The notes: generated from the letters alone by a model not told the origin. A DNA stretch of 64,000 nucleotides from an uncultured Desulfobacter sp. (GCF_963666675.1 NZ_OY762929.1:2852001-2916000); one strand, 5' to 3'. Shown: positions 51,704 through 61,241, numbered from the stretch's first letter. Translations and numbers: made by a program.

Positions 51704-52441
51704 ATGATACATCAGCATTTAAGTGTTTCTCCTGGGCCCACAGAAGAAACATTATATTCTGAATCAGGCGAAAAACTGACACCGCCTGAAGGGTGGTTTT
51801 TTTTGCCCGCAGGGGATGCCGCAGTTACGAGGCGAGTAAAATCAAAGAGCCCCGTATGGGTGGTCCAGGTAAAATACCGCAGACGGATGATTTCAAAAGG
51901 TATATGGGCTCCCGCAGACAATATCCTGGTCGCAAAACAGGAAGTGGCTGCCAAGAGGTCAACACCGGCCTATGCCAATGAGCGGAAGCGGGAACTGGCA
52001 CGAAGACAGGCCAAGCAAACCGCCTATACACAGGAATTTAATGATGAGGTCATCAAGTTTTTGAATTTCCACCCCAGGTATCAAAAAGAGGCACTACACC
52101 TTGGAAAAATCATAACCACCCACGCAACTCCTGTGGGCAGCGGAACCGTTGGAAGAACCCAGCGTATTCCTATTAATAAGAGAGCTGAAGCCGCTGTAAT
52201 TGCATGGATGCGACATAAGACCACTGCATATGATTCAATGAAAATTCCACGTGTAAAGGGAAAGCGAAGAGAGGTACGAAGATTCCTTGCCAAAAAATCA
52301 ATAGAAGTTTTGGAAACTTATCGTCATGGCCAGGATCAAAAAGAGGATTGTCCACTGAAAAAGGCACTTGAAACCGCCACCCACCTTGCCAGAACAACGG
52401 AGGGCGGCATGGCACCAGAAACTGTGATGCAGGGATATTAA
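51704..52441 (+). CDS. DUF2293-like protein
   Basis: 245 residues, soluble and basic. The N-terminus has SGEKLTPPEGWFFLPAGDAA and VTRRVKSKSPVWVVQVKYRR. The second half (HLGKIITTHATPVGSGTVGR, TQRIPINKRAEAAVIAWMRH, KTTAYDSMKIPRVKGKRREV) carries the DUF2293 signature HATPVGSGRVART..I....A...AV.A..RH..T.Y. The family is of unknown function; its basic surface suggests nucleic-acid binding. The start lies 10 bp after the HU relic. Confidence 0.85.
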   Translation: MIHQHLSVSPGPTEETLYSESGEKLTPPEGWFFLPAGDAAVTRRVKSKSPVWVVQVKYRRRMISKGIWAPADNILVAKQEVAAKRSTPAYANERKRELARRQAKQTAYTQEFNDEVIKFLNFHPRYQKEALHLGKIITTHATPVGSGTVGRTQRIPINKRAEAAVIAWMRHKTTAYDSMKIPRVKGKRREVRRFLAKKSIEVLETYRHGQDQKEDCPLKKALETATHLARTTEGGMAPETVMQGY

Positions 52442-52540
52442 CGGCACATCAGGTGACTCCGGCCATGGATATGCAGGTATAAATATGCTATAAGTGAGAA
52501 TTACGTTTCATCAACCCTTCAAGAAAGAACCATAACCACC

Positions 52541-53485
52541 ATGTCAGCGTCAGCATATACCCCACCCTGGAAACAGGCAGAAAAAAAACGTGCAGCCAAC
52601 CAGAAACGTTCCTCGTCCAGGCAATCCCATCCCTTTCTGGCCCAGGATCCCAAGGCGGTCGTAGGTCAGTTCCACGATCTGCCCGTTGAAAACTTCTCGG
52701 ATTACGGCGTCTATCTGAGCTTTGGCCGTGACAGGGTTCTCCTCCCCAATAAGTACGTGCCGGAAGGCGTTGCCGTCGGGCAGATCATCGGCGTCTTTGT
52801 TTATACCGATTCCGAGGACCGGCCCGTGGCCACGACCCTGACCCCGGCCGGGGTGGTGGGGGATATCGTAGGGCTGAAGGTCCGGGATACGGCGGCCTTT
52901 GGCATCTTCATGGACTGGGGCCTTGAAAAGGATCTGCTGGTTCCCCGAAACGAACAGGAAGGACGGATGGAACCCGGGGAAACCCATCTGGTAAAGATAT
53001 GCCTGGACAAGTCTTCCCACAGGATCTTTGGCTCCACCCTGACGGCAGGATTCTGCGACGGGGGCGCCCGGGATCTGGCAGCGGGGCAGGAGGTGGATCT
53101 CATCATCCACAGCATCAGTTCCATCGGCTATACCGCCGTTATCAACCGTTCCCGCACAGGACTGCTCTATAAAACAGAGACGTTTACAGACCTGGCCGTG
53201 GGCGACACATGCAAAGGATACGTCCTGCGGATCCGGGAGGACGGCAAGGTGGACCTGACCCTCAAACAGCCGGGCTATGCCTCGGTGGAGGGATCGGCCG
53301 AAAAAATAATAGCGGTCCTTTCTGCCAACTGCGGCGCCAGCCCCTGCCATGATAAGAGCCGGCCCGAAGAGATCCAAGCTGCCTTTTCCATGAGCAAGAA
53401 GGAGTTCAAGCGAGCCGTGGGTAAGTTGTACAAAGAGGGCCGGATTGCACTGCTCGGAAGCGACGGGATCCGTATCATATCATGA
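52541..53485 (+). CDS. CvfB-like S1 RNA-binding protein
   Basis: 314 residues. Three S1-like barrels (about 40-100, LPVENFSDYGVYLSFGRDRV; 110-165, IVGLKVRDTAAFGIFMDWGL; 185-250, VDLIIHSISSIGYTAVINRS) are followed by a winged-helix end (SMSKKEFKRAVGKLYKEGRI). This is the layout of the CvfB/YitL family, which binds RNA and affects gene expression. The basic start (KKRAANQKRSSSRQ) is longer than usual. Weak ribosome site. It converges with the ABC-F gene downstream; the 82-bp gap between them shows no clear hairpin. Confidence 0.9.
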   Translation: MSASAYTPPWKQAEKKRAANQKRSSSRQSHPFLAQDPKAVVGQFHDLPVENFSDYGVYLSFGRDRVLLPNKYVPEGVAVGQIIGVFVYTDSEDRPVATTLTPAGVVGDIVGLKVRDTAAFGIFMDWGLEKDLLVPRNEQEGRMEPGETHLVKICLDKSSHRIFGSTLTAGFCDGGARDLAAGQEVDLIIHSISSIGYTAVINRSRTGLLYKTETFTDLAVGDTCKGYVLRIREDGKVDLTLKQPGYASVEGSAEKIIAVLSANCGASPCHDKSRPEEIQAAFSMSKKEFKRAVGKLYKEGRIALLGSDGIRIIS

Positions 53486-53566
53486 CGAAGATCCCTGGGC
53501 CTCGGCCAGAAAAATGCTGACCGCCTTCCCTAAACACTGCCGAAAGTCGTGACGCAGCCCTCCGGC

Positions 53567-55202
53567 CTAAATCGCCTTGTGATTCCGTCCGGTCTTTTCA
53601 AGGTAGTATTCGTAATCGCCCGGATATGCAAAAACTTGCCCGTCGTTGATTTCAAAGACCTGATCGACCAGGTGGCGAAGGAAATACCGGTCATGACTGA
53701 CCAGGATCAGGGTGCCTGAATAGGCCTTTAGGGCCTCCAGCAAAATTTCCCTGGACTGGATATCCAGATGGTTGGTGGGCTCGTCTAAAATCAGGAAGTT
53801 GAGGGGACGCCCCAGTAGCGTGGCCAGGACCACGCGGCTTTTTTCTCCCCCGGACAGGGATTTGATCTTCTTGTCTACCTCATCCCCTGCAAAGAGAAAG
53901 GATGCGCAGATATTCCGGATCACCCCGATGTTTTCCAGGGGCAGGACCTCCTGAACGGTTTCGAACACCGTTTTTTCCGCGTCCAGAATATCCATGGCAT
54001 GCTGGCTGAAATAGCCCGGGCTCACACCAGCCCCGAGGCTGATCGCCCCGGATGTAGGCTCGGCCTGTTGGGCAATGATCTTGAGCAGGGTGGATTTACC
54101 GGCCCCGTTGACTCCGACCACCGCGGTCTTGGACTGCCGGGCGATCATGGCTGAGACATTGGAGAACACCGTCTTGGATGTGCCCCTGTCCGGCGCCCAG
54201 GTTTTGGACACCCGGTCCAGTCTCAGTACATCGTCTCCGGATCTCGGTATTTCAGGCAACCGGAGCTTGATCTTCTGCTGGGAAGGCGGGATCTCGATGC
54301 GCTCTATTTTCTCGAGCTTTTTGATGCGGGACTGCACCTGGGTCGCATGGGAGGCCCTGGCCTTGAAACGGGCAATGAAATTTTCCTCCTTTGCCAGCAT
54401 CTCCTGCTGCCGCTGAAAGCTTGCCAGCAGCTCCTCCCGCCGGATTTCCCGTTCTCTGATATAAAAATCGTAGTCCCCGCCATAGGTGGTGATCGTCTGA
54501 TTGCCCACCTCAATGATGCGGGAGACGACCCGGTTCATGAAATCATGGTCATGGCAGGTCATCAGGAGCGCGCCTTTATAAGTGTTCAGGAGCCAGTCCT
54601 CAAGCCAGAGAATGGACTCCATGTCCAGATGGTTGGTCGGCTCATCCAGCAGGAGCACGTTGGGGTTGATGGTCAATATTTTAGCCAGGGCGATGCGCAT
54701 CTTCCAGCCGCCGCTGAAAGACTCCACCGGCAGGCGGTGCTGGTCCGGCAAGATACCGAGCCCTGTGAGAACCGTCTGTGCCCGGTTTTCAAGGTCATAG
54801 CCCCCCCCGGACCTCAAACATCTCCGTGACCTCGCCGTATTGTTCAAGCAGGCTCGCCAGGGCGTCATCATCCATGGGCTCGACCATGGCCGCCTCCATC
54901 TCTTTCATCTGCTGCCCCAGCGCCACCACATCGTCAGAGCCTGAGATCACTTCCTGCAAGACCGTCCGGCCTTTCATCTCCCCGACCTTCTGGGAAAAAT
55001 ATCCGATTTTTATTTTTTTGGAAAAAGCAATGCTCCCGTCATCTGGCTCATCCCGGCCGGTAATCAGGCGGAAAATCGTGGTTTTACCGGAGCCGTTCGC
55101 CCCCACCAACCCTGACCGGATGCCTTTTAAGATCTGGAAACTGGCTTTTTTTAAAATGATTTGCGGGCCGAACTGCTTTGATATTTGGTTCAGATGAATC
55201 AT
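53567..55202 (-). pseudogene. ABC-F ATPase, frameshifted in a C tract
   Basis: The first frame (55202 to about 54802) holds Walker A VGANGSGKTTIFRL and ends in the region EVTEMFEVRG. The second frame (to 53567) continues GYDLENRAQTVLTGLGILPD, signature SFSGGWKMRIALAKILT, Walker B VLLLDEPTNHLD, the linker, a second Walker A VNGAGKSTLLKII and a second LSGGEKSRVVLA / DEPTNHLD. Joined they make a normal two-domain ABC-F protein, which acts on the ribosome and not in transport. The frames change in a run of eight C at 54801-54808; a one-base correction would restore about 545 residues. This is possibly a sequencing error. Confidence 0.88.
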
Positions 55203-55256
55203 GATGGCGTCTTAAACACTAAATTATTATCCGCTTTTGGTATTATCTAAGTTTTA

Positions 55257-55290
55257 CCAATCTCAACTTTGCCCCAAAAGTTAAGATTGG
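55257..55290. repeat. Interspersed palindromic repeat, copy 2
   Basis: CCAATCTCAACTTT / AAAGTTAAGATTGG arms (13 of 14 pairs) around a six-base GC-rich loop. It is a relative of the copy at 12773-12802. It lies between the ABC-F start and the flavoprotein end. Confidence 0.6.
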
Positions 55291-55322
55291 CAAATATCCA
55301 CAGGTATCGTTAAGGCTTTAAA

Positions 55323-55958
55323 TTACCGGATAAAATTGGTCATGATTTTGCGTGCCGCTGCAGGTGCGGGGATTTGTTCTTTTCCATGGGCGATGATCTT
55401 CATGATCCATGCCATATTCTGGCCCAGCACCTCCATGATCTGCTTTCCTTCTGCATCTTCTTCCATCTGTCCGGGTGTCAGGCCGTGGGCCACATTCCAA
55501 TAGTTTGAAGAAGGCATAACCATTTCAGAATAGTTGATATAATGGTTAAGGGTTTCCAGTGTGGAGATGCCTCCAGAGCGCCTGACCGCAGCAACGGTCG
55601 CCCCGACTTTTTGCCGGAACAGTCCGCCGTTGACCGACGCCACAAAAAAGGCTCTGTCAAGAAAGGATTTCATTGTCCCGGCAACACCGCTGAAATGAAC
55701 CGGGGAACCAAGTAATACGCCGTCGGCCTCTTTTATTTTCTGAATCCATTCATTGACTGGATCATCTTTCATCGCACAGGCCTCATCCTGATTTTTGACA
55801 CAACCGTGGCAGGCAACGCAGCCTTGGATTTTCTCTTTTCCCACCAAGATCATTTCCGTTTCAATGCCGGCCTTTTCAAGTTGCTCAAAGACAGTGTTCA
55901 TGGAACAGGCCGTATTCCCTTTTTTTCTTGAACTTCCATTAAATCCGATAACTTTCAA
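55323..55958 (-). CDS. Flavodoxin-fold iron-sulfur/NADPH-FMN oxidoreductase family protein
   Basis: 211 residues. The FMN phosphate loop is FNGSSRKKGNTACSMN; a cysteine-rich stretch follows (GCVACHGCVKNQDEACAM), then GVLLGSPVHFSGVAGTMKSF and LDRAFF. This is typical of multimeric flavodoxin (WrbA/iron-sulfur flavoprotein) relatives. It would transfer electrons to an unknown partner. It is the last gene of the minus-strand arsenic unit, 154 bp after acr3, so an accessory redox role there is possible but not shown. Confidence 0.88.
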   Translation of the reverse strand: MKVIGFNGSSRKKGNTACSMNTVFEQLEKAGIETEMILVGKEKIQGCVACHGCVKNQDEACAMKDDPVNEWIQKIKEADGVLLGSPVHFSGVAGTMKSFLDRAFFVASVNGGLFRQKVGATVAAVRRSGGISTLETLNHYINYSEMVMPSSNYWNVAHGLTPGQMEEDAEGKQIMEVLGQNMAWIMKIIAHGKEQIPAPAAARKIMTNFIR

Positions 55959-56112
55959 GTCTATACTCCTTTGTTATGGTTATGGTGACTAAAGTTGACA
56001 TACGGACAAAAAACATTGTCTCTATTATACAACCGGCGTGGCGAGTATCAAGGGGCGTCAGTTTGATTAGGCGTAACAGCAGAAATACACCCTACCCTAT
56101 TTTAGACATACG

Positions 56113-57024
56113 TCATGAAGGTTCAAACCAATGGGTTGTTTTTTTGCAGAATGCCACCAGCATCAGCATGACTGGGACTTCAATTAAAACGCCGACCACT
56201 GTTGCCAGTGCAGCCCCGGAGGAAAGGCCAAAGAGCATGACAGCTGTTGCAATGGCCACCTCAAAATGGTTGGACGCCCCTATCATGGCGGCAGGTGCGG
56301 CATCTTCGTATTTCAATTTAAGAAATTTTGCGGCGGCATATCCCAAAGCAAAGATCAGTATGGTCTGGATGAACAACGGAATGGCGATCCACAATATGGT
56401 TAAAGGATTGGCCAGAATGACCTCTCCTTTAAAACTGAACAACAGGACCAGTGTCAATAAAAGCGCGCCGATGGTGACAGGCGTCAAGACGCCCAAAAAC
56501 TTTTCCTTGAACCAGATCTCCCCTTTTGCACCGATAATCCACTTTCGTGAAAAAAATCCGGCAACAAGCGGCAGGGCCACATAGATGGCCACAGACAATA
56601 AAAGGGCCTGCCAGGGAATGGGAAGTTTGCCGACACCCAGTAAGAAACCGCCCAGAATTCCATACAACACCAGCATGGTAAGGGAATTCAAGGCCACCAT
56701 GACCAATGTCAGGCCGTCATTGCCCCGTGACAGGTATCCCCACACCAGGACCATGGCGGTGCAAGGCGCAATTCCCAAAAGAATACATCCTGCAAAATCA
56801 ATTTTAACCATGATGGGGTACATCATGAAAAACAGGCAGGCTGCGATGGGAATGGACACCACCGGCGCCCCGTTTACATTGATGGACATCCCGTCCAGGG
56901 TCTTGGCAAGATCCGGCGCTATTTTACCCAGAACAATTCCGCCGACAATACACAACCCAACCCAGACCGTCAGATATCGCTCAAACAGACTGGTCATTTT
57001 ACGTTCATTGGCGTTCTCACTCAT
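56113..57024 (-). CDS. acr3: ACR3-type arsenite efflux permease, internally shortened
   Basis: 303 residues, against about 345-350 in the family. It carries IAPCTAMVLVWGYLSRGN (conserved Cys region), LNSLTMLVLYGILGGFLLGV, IIGAKGEIWFKEKFLGVLTP, and AAPAAMIGASNHFEVAIATA with the conserved 'SNHFE..IA'. Between MYPIMVKIDF and AGCILLGIAPC about 45 residues of the usual sequence, including one membrane helix, are missing in frame. The protein would normally pump arsenite out using proton motive force; with a helix missing, its function and topology are doubtful. It lies 55 bp after arsC. Confidence 0.88.
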   Translation of the reverse strand: MSENANERKMTSLFERYLTVWVGLCIVGGIVLGKIAPDLAKTLDGMSINVNGAPVVSIPIAACLFFMMYPIMVKIDFAGCILLGIAPCTAMVLVWGYLSRGNDGLTLVMVALNSLTMLVLYGILGGFLLGVGKLPIPWQALLLSVAIYVALPLVAGFFSRKWIIGAKGEIWFKEKFLGVLTPVTIGALLLTLVLLFSFKGEVILANPLTILWIAIPLFIQTILIFALGYAAAKFLKLKYEDAAPAAMIGASNHFEVAIATAVMLFGLSSGAALATVVGVLIEVPVMLMLVAFCKKTTHWFEPS

Positions 57025-57079
57025 TTTATTTTCCTCTATTGATCTAACACCATAATGCCCAAACGGTTTACTTGACCAT

Positions 57080-57526
57080 TTATTTATTTATATTTTCAGG
57101 CAATTTTTCCACAAATGCCCGTATTTCATCCCGAACCTTTCGGTAGCAGTCCAGTTGCCGTTCCGGACTCTCTCCTTTTTCTGCAAGTTCCCGGGCCATT
57201 TTAGGCGGATCATCAAACCCCACATGGATAACCGTACAGCGGGGCGGGAAATAGGGACATGTCTCATGGGCATGGCCGCAGACGGTGATGACCGCATCCA
57301 GTTCGGTCTCCTTGAACGCATCTATCAATTTTGACTCATGGCCTGAAATATCCACTCCGGCTTCAGCCATTACTTTGACTGCATCGGGGTTAAGACCGTG
57401 GGTTTCAACTCCTGCTGAATACGCCTTTATGCGATCGCCCTTTAGTTTTTTTGTCCAGCCTTCGGCCATCTGGCTTCGGCATGAATTTCCTGTGCAAAGA
57501 AATAGTATCTTTAATTTTTCGCTCAT
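57080..57526 (-). CDS. arsC: Arsenate reductase ArsC (thioredoxin-type, low-MW phosphatase fold)
   Basis: 148 residues. The catalytic loop is FLCTGNSCRSQMAEGW (C-x5-R). Later cysteines lie in AVITVCGHAHETCPYFPPRC, as needed for the thioredoxin-linked disulfide relay. It reduces arsenate to arsenite, which acr3 would export. It starts 19 bp after arsR and is certainly in the same operon. The full length is kept. Confidence 0.95.
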   Translation of the reverse strand: MSEKLKILFLCTGNSCRSQMAEGWTKKLKGDRIKAYSAGVETHGLNPDAVKVMAEAGVDISGHESKLIDAFKETELDAVITVCGHAHETCPYFPPRCTVIHVGFDDPPKMARELAEKGESPERQLDCYRKVRDEIRAFVEKLPENINK

Positions 57527-57545
57527 AAATGGCGTTTCCTTTTTT

Positions 57546-57926
57546 TTATAGGTTGGTGCAATCGCCGCCTTCTCTCTGTTTACGGCTTAGATTTTCACAA
57601 GGAATCCTTAGTATTTTTTCTAATGCATCCAGATCCTGTGTTCTCTGTGTGGTGTTGCTAACTTTTTGATTAATCCAATTAAAAAGGGGTTCCAACGAAG
57701 CGTCATTCCTGTTTAATCGGAAATATACCCACCTGCCCTGCTTCCGGTTTTCAAGCACACCGGAATCAACCATCCGGCTCAGGTGGCGGGACGCTGTTGC
57801 CCCGGCAACCTGCAGGAACTCAGTGATCTGACAGGCACATAACTCCTCGTGTACCAGCAGCACACTTAAAACCCTCAGCCTGTTTCTGTCTGATATCGCT
57901 TTCAATAAAGCCAGTGTTTTATCCAT
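57546..57926 (-). CDS. arsR: ArsR-family metalloregulator (first copy)
   Basis: 126 residues. A winged helix with metal site ELCACQITEFLQVAGATASR (CxC in the alpha-3 helix) and HLSRMVDSGVLENRKQGRWV. Further cysteines near the C-terminus (RIPCENLSRKQREGGDCTNL) could add ligands. It would repress this operon until trivalent arsenic or antimony binds. A perfect inverted repeat lies 25 bp before the start (57951-57970). It opens the minus-strand unit arsR-arsC-acr3-flavoprotein. Confidence 0.92.
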   Translation of the reverse strand: MDKTLALLKAISDRNRLRVLSVLLVHEELCACQITEFLQVAGATASRHLSRMVDSGVLENRKQGRWVYFRLNRNDASLEPLFNWINQKVSNTTQRTQDLDALEKILRIPCENLSRKQREGGDCTNL

Positions 57927-57950
57927 GTACGAATACCAATTTAAATTTAT

Positions 57951-57970
57951 AATTAGCCAAATTGCTAATT
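57951..57970. promoter_or_regulatory. Probable ArsR operator
   Basis: AATTAGC-6 bases-GCTAATT, a perfect inverted repeat 25 bp upstream of arsR. Size and position suit an ArsR-family operator covering the promoter. The rest of the 57971-58210 gap is AT-rich and should hold the opposite promoter. Confidence 0.65.
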
Positions 57971-58210
57971 AAAGGTAATCTGCATTCCTATTTAAGGCAA
58001 TAAAAACTTAACATCTAATCAATTTCTAACTCAATGTATTGATAGACAATATTTCTTTTAAAAAGATCTTAAGCCCTGAACCATTTTCGAGAAAACCCTT
58101 GACGATGGGTAAATCTATCTATATATTCCATTTTAACGATTTATAAAACTTAAAACGACCGGGGCGGCAGACCAATTGGACAAACAACAAGGAGCGTTAA
58201 TGTAACGATC

Positions 58211-58558
58211 ATGAAAACCTTTATACGCGTAATGAAAGCACTGTCTGATCCAAACAGGGTGAAAATGATGAAAATCCTGCAAAATCGACCACTTTGCGTT
58301 TGTGAAATCAAAGAAGCTCTTGGGATTGCTCAATCCACCACAAGCAAACATTTGAAAATCCTTGAAGATGCCGGACTGGTAAGAAGCTTCAAGGATGGAT
58401 TGTGGGTCAATTATTCCCTGGCGGACGGCAGTGACTCACCGTTTGCCGCAAATATGCTTGGCAACCTGAGGCACTGGTTGGACAATGAACCTGAAATTCA
58501 GGAACTGAATAAAATTTTGCCGGGAATTGACCGCAAGGACATTGTTGGAAAAGAATAG
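58211..58558 (+). CDS. arsR: ArsR-family metalloregulator (second copy)
   Basis: 115 residues. Winged helix with RPLCVCEIKEALGIAQSTTS (CxC site) and KHLKILEDAGLVRSFKDGLW. It is different in sequence from the divergent copy, so it is not a recent duplicate; it probably controls the plus-strand genes. GGAG lies some 17 bases upstream of the ATG. It is divergent from the first arsR with a shared 284-bp control region. The permease gene follows after 58 bp. Confidence 0.92.
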   Translation: MKTFIRVMKALSDPNRVKMMKILQNRPLCVCEIKEALGIAQSTTSKHLKILEDAGLVRSFKDGLWVNYSLADGSDSPFAANMLGNLRHWLDNEPEIQELNKILPGIDRKDIVGKE

Positions 58559-58616
58559 GTAAAAATTTTTTAAGCATAATATCGTTAAATGACCATGTAT
58601 AAAAAAAGAGGTTAAA

Positions 58617-59687
58617 ATGAGCACAAAGACTGCCCGGACAGAGCCAATGAAAAACACCGCGAAGTCAGGATTTATATTATATCTTTTCATGGGTTTAGCA
58701 GGCGTTGTTCTGTGGTGGATGATCTACAGACAACTGCCCGGATTATCCCAATGGCTGACCTACGATCTATTGTCAATCCAGCAAGGATCTCATCTGGGGG
58801 CTTCCATAGAATTTTTCCTTTATGACACCCCTAAAGTGATGATGCTGCTGTTCCTGGTTGTTTTCGGCGTCGGCGTCATCAGAAGCTTTTTCACCCCTGA
58901 AAAAACCCGGGCATTTTTATCGGGTAAGAGCGAATTCGCAGGCAATGTTCTGGCTGCCCTGTTAGGCATTGTAACGCCTTTTTGCTCTTGTTCCGCAGTC
59001 CCCTTGTTTATCGGTTTTGTGACGGCAGGCGTCCCGCTGGGGGTTACCTTCTCCTTTCTCATTGCCGCCCCCATGGTCAATGAAATTGCCCTGGGCCTTT
59101 TATACGGGCTTCTGGGATGGAAAGTTGCCGCCATTTATATGGGAACCGGTCTGTTTATCGCCATCTCAGCCGGGTGGGTTATCGGCCGGCTGAAACTTGA
59201 AAATCATATTGAAGACTGGGTGAGCCAGGCAAATATGGGAGATGTTGCTGCGGTGAAAGAAGAAAAATTGACCTGGAACGACAGGATTGTATACGGCTGG
59301 GATGCCGTCAAAGAGATCATCGGCCGGGTCTGGGTCTATGTCATCCTGGGTATCGCAGTCGGCGCAGGGATACACGGTTTTGTGCCTGAAGGGGTCATGG
59401 CGTCCATCATGGGCAAGGGCTCCTGGTGGTCCGTACCGGTCTCTGTTCTGATCGGTGTCCCCATGTATTCCAATGCCGCCGGGGTCATCCCGGTTGTTGA
59501 AGCGCTTTTGGGAAAAGGCGCCGCACTTGGGTCTGTCCTCGCCTTTATGATGAGTGTCATCGCACTCTCTTTGCCGGAAATGGTTATCCTGCGAAAAGTG
59601 CTTAAACCCCGGTTGATCGCTGTGTTTGTCGGCGTTGTGGCCTGCGGCATCCTTTTTGTGGGGTATCTGTTTAACATGATTCTGTAA
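58617..59687 (+). CDS. ArsP/SO_0444-type permease
   Basis: 356 residues, about eight membrane helices in two halves. The conserved signature is VTPFCSCSAVPLFIGFVTAG, then VPLGVTFSFLIAAPMVNEIA; the second half has GVPMYSNAAGVIPVVEALLG and LPEMVILRKV. This is the DUF318 permease family. Some members (ArsP) export trivalent organoarsenicals, while others are linked to metals. A cysteine pair CSCS could bind metalloid. GAGG precedes ATG 58617. The two thioredoxin genes follow, as in related clusters. Confidence 0.9.
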   Translation: MSTKTARTEPMKNTAKSGFILYLFMGLAGVVLWWMIYRQLPGLSQWLTYDLLSIQQGSHLGASIEFFLYDTPKVMMLLFLVVFGVGVIRSFFTPEKTRAFLSGKSEFAGNVLAALLGIVTPFCSCSAVPLFIGFVTAGVPLGVTFSFLIAAPMVNEIALGLLYGLLGWKVAAIYMGTGLFIAISAGWVIGRLKLENHIEDWVSQANMGDVAAVKEEKLTWNDRIVYGWDAVKEIIGRVWVYVILGIAVGAGIHGFVPEGVMASIMGKGSWWSVPVSVLIGVPMYSNAAGVIPVVEALLGKGAALGSVLAFMMSVIALSLPEMVILRKVLKPRLIAVFVGVVACGILFVGYLFNMIL

Positions 59688-59784
59688 TCAAAACAGGCGT
59701 AAAAAAACAAATTCATAACATAAAAAGGCCAAGTCACAGCGTGGCGGCCTGGCAGATAAACAAAAAAAACAAAAGGAATCATAA

Positions 59785-60018
59785 ATGGAAATCAAAGTAT
59801 TGGGACCTGGGTGCGCCAAATGCACCAAGACCGAAAAGCTGGTACAGGACGTTATTAAGGAAACAGGCGTGGATGCAAGCGTGGAAAAGGTCAGTGATAT
59901 GTTGCAGATCGCCTCATACGGTGTTTTGGGTACCCCTGCGGTCATTGTGGACGGAGAGGTCAAATGCTCGGGGAAAGTGCCCAAGAAAGCGGACATTCTC
60001 ACCTGGCTTAAAAAATAA
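59785..60018 (+). CDS. Small thioredoxin-like protein (GCAKC)
   Basis: 77 residues, cytoplasmic. The redox motif GPGCAKCTKTEKLVQ replaces the usual WCGPC; YGVLGTPAVIVDGEVKCSGK contains the cis-proline. Such mini-thioredoxins often sit beside ArsP-type permeases and DUF318 genes. It probably reduces a protein or metalloid-thiol partner. AAAAGGAA precedes ATG 59785. The permease lies 97 bp upstream and the exported thioredoxin 29 bp downstream. Confidence 0.92.
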   Translation: MEIKVLGPGCAKCTKTEKLVQDVIKETGVDASVEKVSDMLQIASYGVLGTPAVIVDGEVKCSGKVPKKADILTWLKK

Positions 60019-60047
60019 GCGGACTATCTTTAAATAAGGAATGCATC

Positions 60048-60437
60048 ATGTTGAACCATTTGAATAAATTTATTTTTCCGGCTGTTATTTCTGTTTTGTT
60101 GTTTGGGGCGACAGTATACGCCCAGGATTTTTCCCGAATTCCCGAAAAAGGCAAGGTTACCATGGTCGATTTGGGAGCAAAAAAATGCATTCCCTGCAAG
60201 ATGATGGCCCCGATTATGGTCAAACTTGAGAAGGCGTATGCAGAGAAGGCCGACATCGTTTTTATCGATGTATGGGAAAATCGGGAACAGGCGTCCAGAT
60301 TTAAAATCAAGGCCATCCCGACCCAGATTTTTTTCAATGAAAAAGGTGAAGAAATATACCGTCACGTCGGTTTCCTGGATGAAAATTCAATTATCAGCCA
60401 GATGACAAAAATGGGTGTCGAGCAACCCGACCTGTAA
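60048..60437 (+). CDS. Exported thioredoxin-like protein
   Basis: 129 residues. A signal peptide (FIFPAVISVLLFGATVYAQD) directs it to the periplasm. The active motif is KKCIPCKMMAPIM (CxxC) and the cis-proline is in FKIKAIPTQIFFNEKGEEI. The stretch FIDVWENREQASRF fits thioredoxin folds. It would need electrons from the membrane; the next gene (CcdA-like, starting 19 bp later) can supply them. AAGGAATG precedes ATG 60048. Confidence 0.93.
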   Translation: MLNHLNKFIFPAVISVLLFGATVYAQDFSRIPEKGKVTMVDLGAKKCIPCKMMAPIMVKLEKAYAEKADIVFIDVWENREQASRFKIKAIPTQIFFNEKGEEIYRHVGFLDENSIISQMTKMGVEQPDL

Positions 60438-60456
60438 AAATCCAAAGGATAATTTC

Positions 60457-61161
60457 ATGCTGGATTCTCTATTTTTAACGGTGAACCAATGGATGGCCGG
60501 CGATTTTGCCCTTGCGGGTGCTGGTTGCTTTTTGTGGGGTGTGATCAGTGTTTTGTTCAGCCCCTGCCATTTGGCGTCCATCCCTTTAATCGTCGGATAT
60601 GTAGGCGGCCAGGATAAAATGGTTCAGCCCAAACAGGCCGGCATATATTCCGTTCTTTTTACAACAGGACTTTTTATCACCATCGCTTTGATCGGTATGG
60701 TCTGCGCCCTTCTTGGACGGATGCTGGGGGATGTGGGAAATTATTGGCAGATCCTGGTCGGCAGTATCCTGATCTGGGTGGCCCTGGGGATGCTGGGCGT
60801 TGAAACATGCGCCATGTCCGGCAGCCTGTTGTACAAGCTAAATCTCAAGGGGAAATTGGGTGCCTTTGGTCTCGGCCTTGCCTACGGCGTCCTGTCCGGG
60901 TCGTGCACATTCGGGTTTATTGCCCCGATACTGGCCATTATCACAGTACAGGAAAAAGTGGCCACGGGCGTCATTTTTATTATCCTTTTCGCTGTGGGGC
61001 ATTGTATTCCCATCGTCATTGCCGGCAGTTCCACAGCACTGGTAAAAAAACTGCTGGAAAACAGTGCCTGGAACAGTGCCGGAGTATGGTTCAGAAAGCT
61101 TGCCGGGATTATTATTGCTTTGTTAGGCGGATATTTCATCGTAAACACGTTTTTAAGTTAG
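60457..61161 (+). CDS. CcdA/DsbD-type transmembrane thiol reductant carrier
   Basis: 234 residues from ATG 60457 (AAAGGA upstream; the longer frame starts inside the previous gene). About six membrane helices. Paired cysteines lie in LFSPCHLASIPLIVGYVGGQ and LSGSCTFGFIAPILAIITV, as in CcdA. The protein passes electrons across the membrane from cytoplasmic thioredoxin to periplasmic thioredoxin-like proteins. The gene order with one cytoplasmic and one exported thioredoxin gives a complete relay. Confidence 0.92.
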   Translation: MLDSLFLTVNQWMAGDFALAGAGCFLWGVISVLFSPCHLASIPLIVGYVGGQDKMVQPKQAGIYSVLFTTGLFITIALIGMVCALLGRMLGDVGNYWQILVGSILIWVALGMLGVETCAMSGSLLYKLNLKGKLGAFGLGLAYGVLSGSCTFGFIAPILAIITVQEKVATGVIFIILFAVGHCIPIVIAGSSTALVKKLLENSAWNSAGVWFRKLAGIIIALLGGYFIVNTFLS

Positions 61162-61241
61162 TCGGTCATGACTGAACCGGAGAAAAGGCGTTTGCAGCAT
61201 TCAAGTACAATTAAAAATAAATATTAGCGGAGACAACCGAC

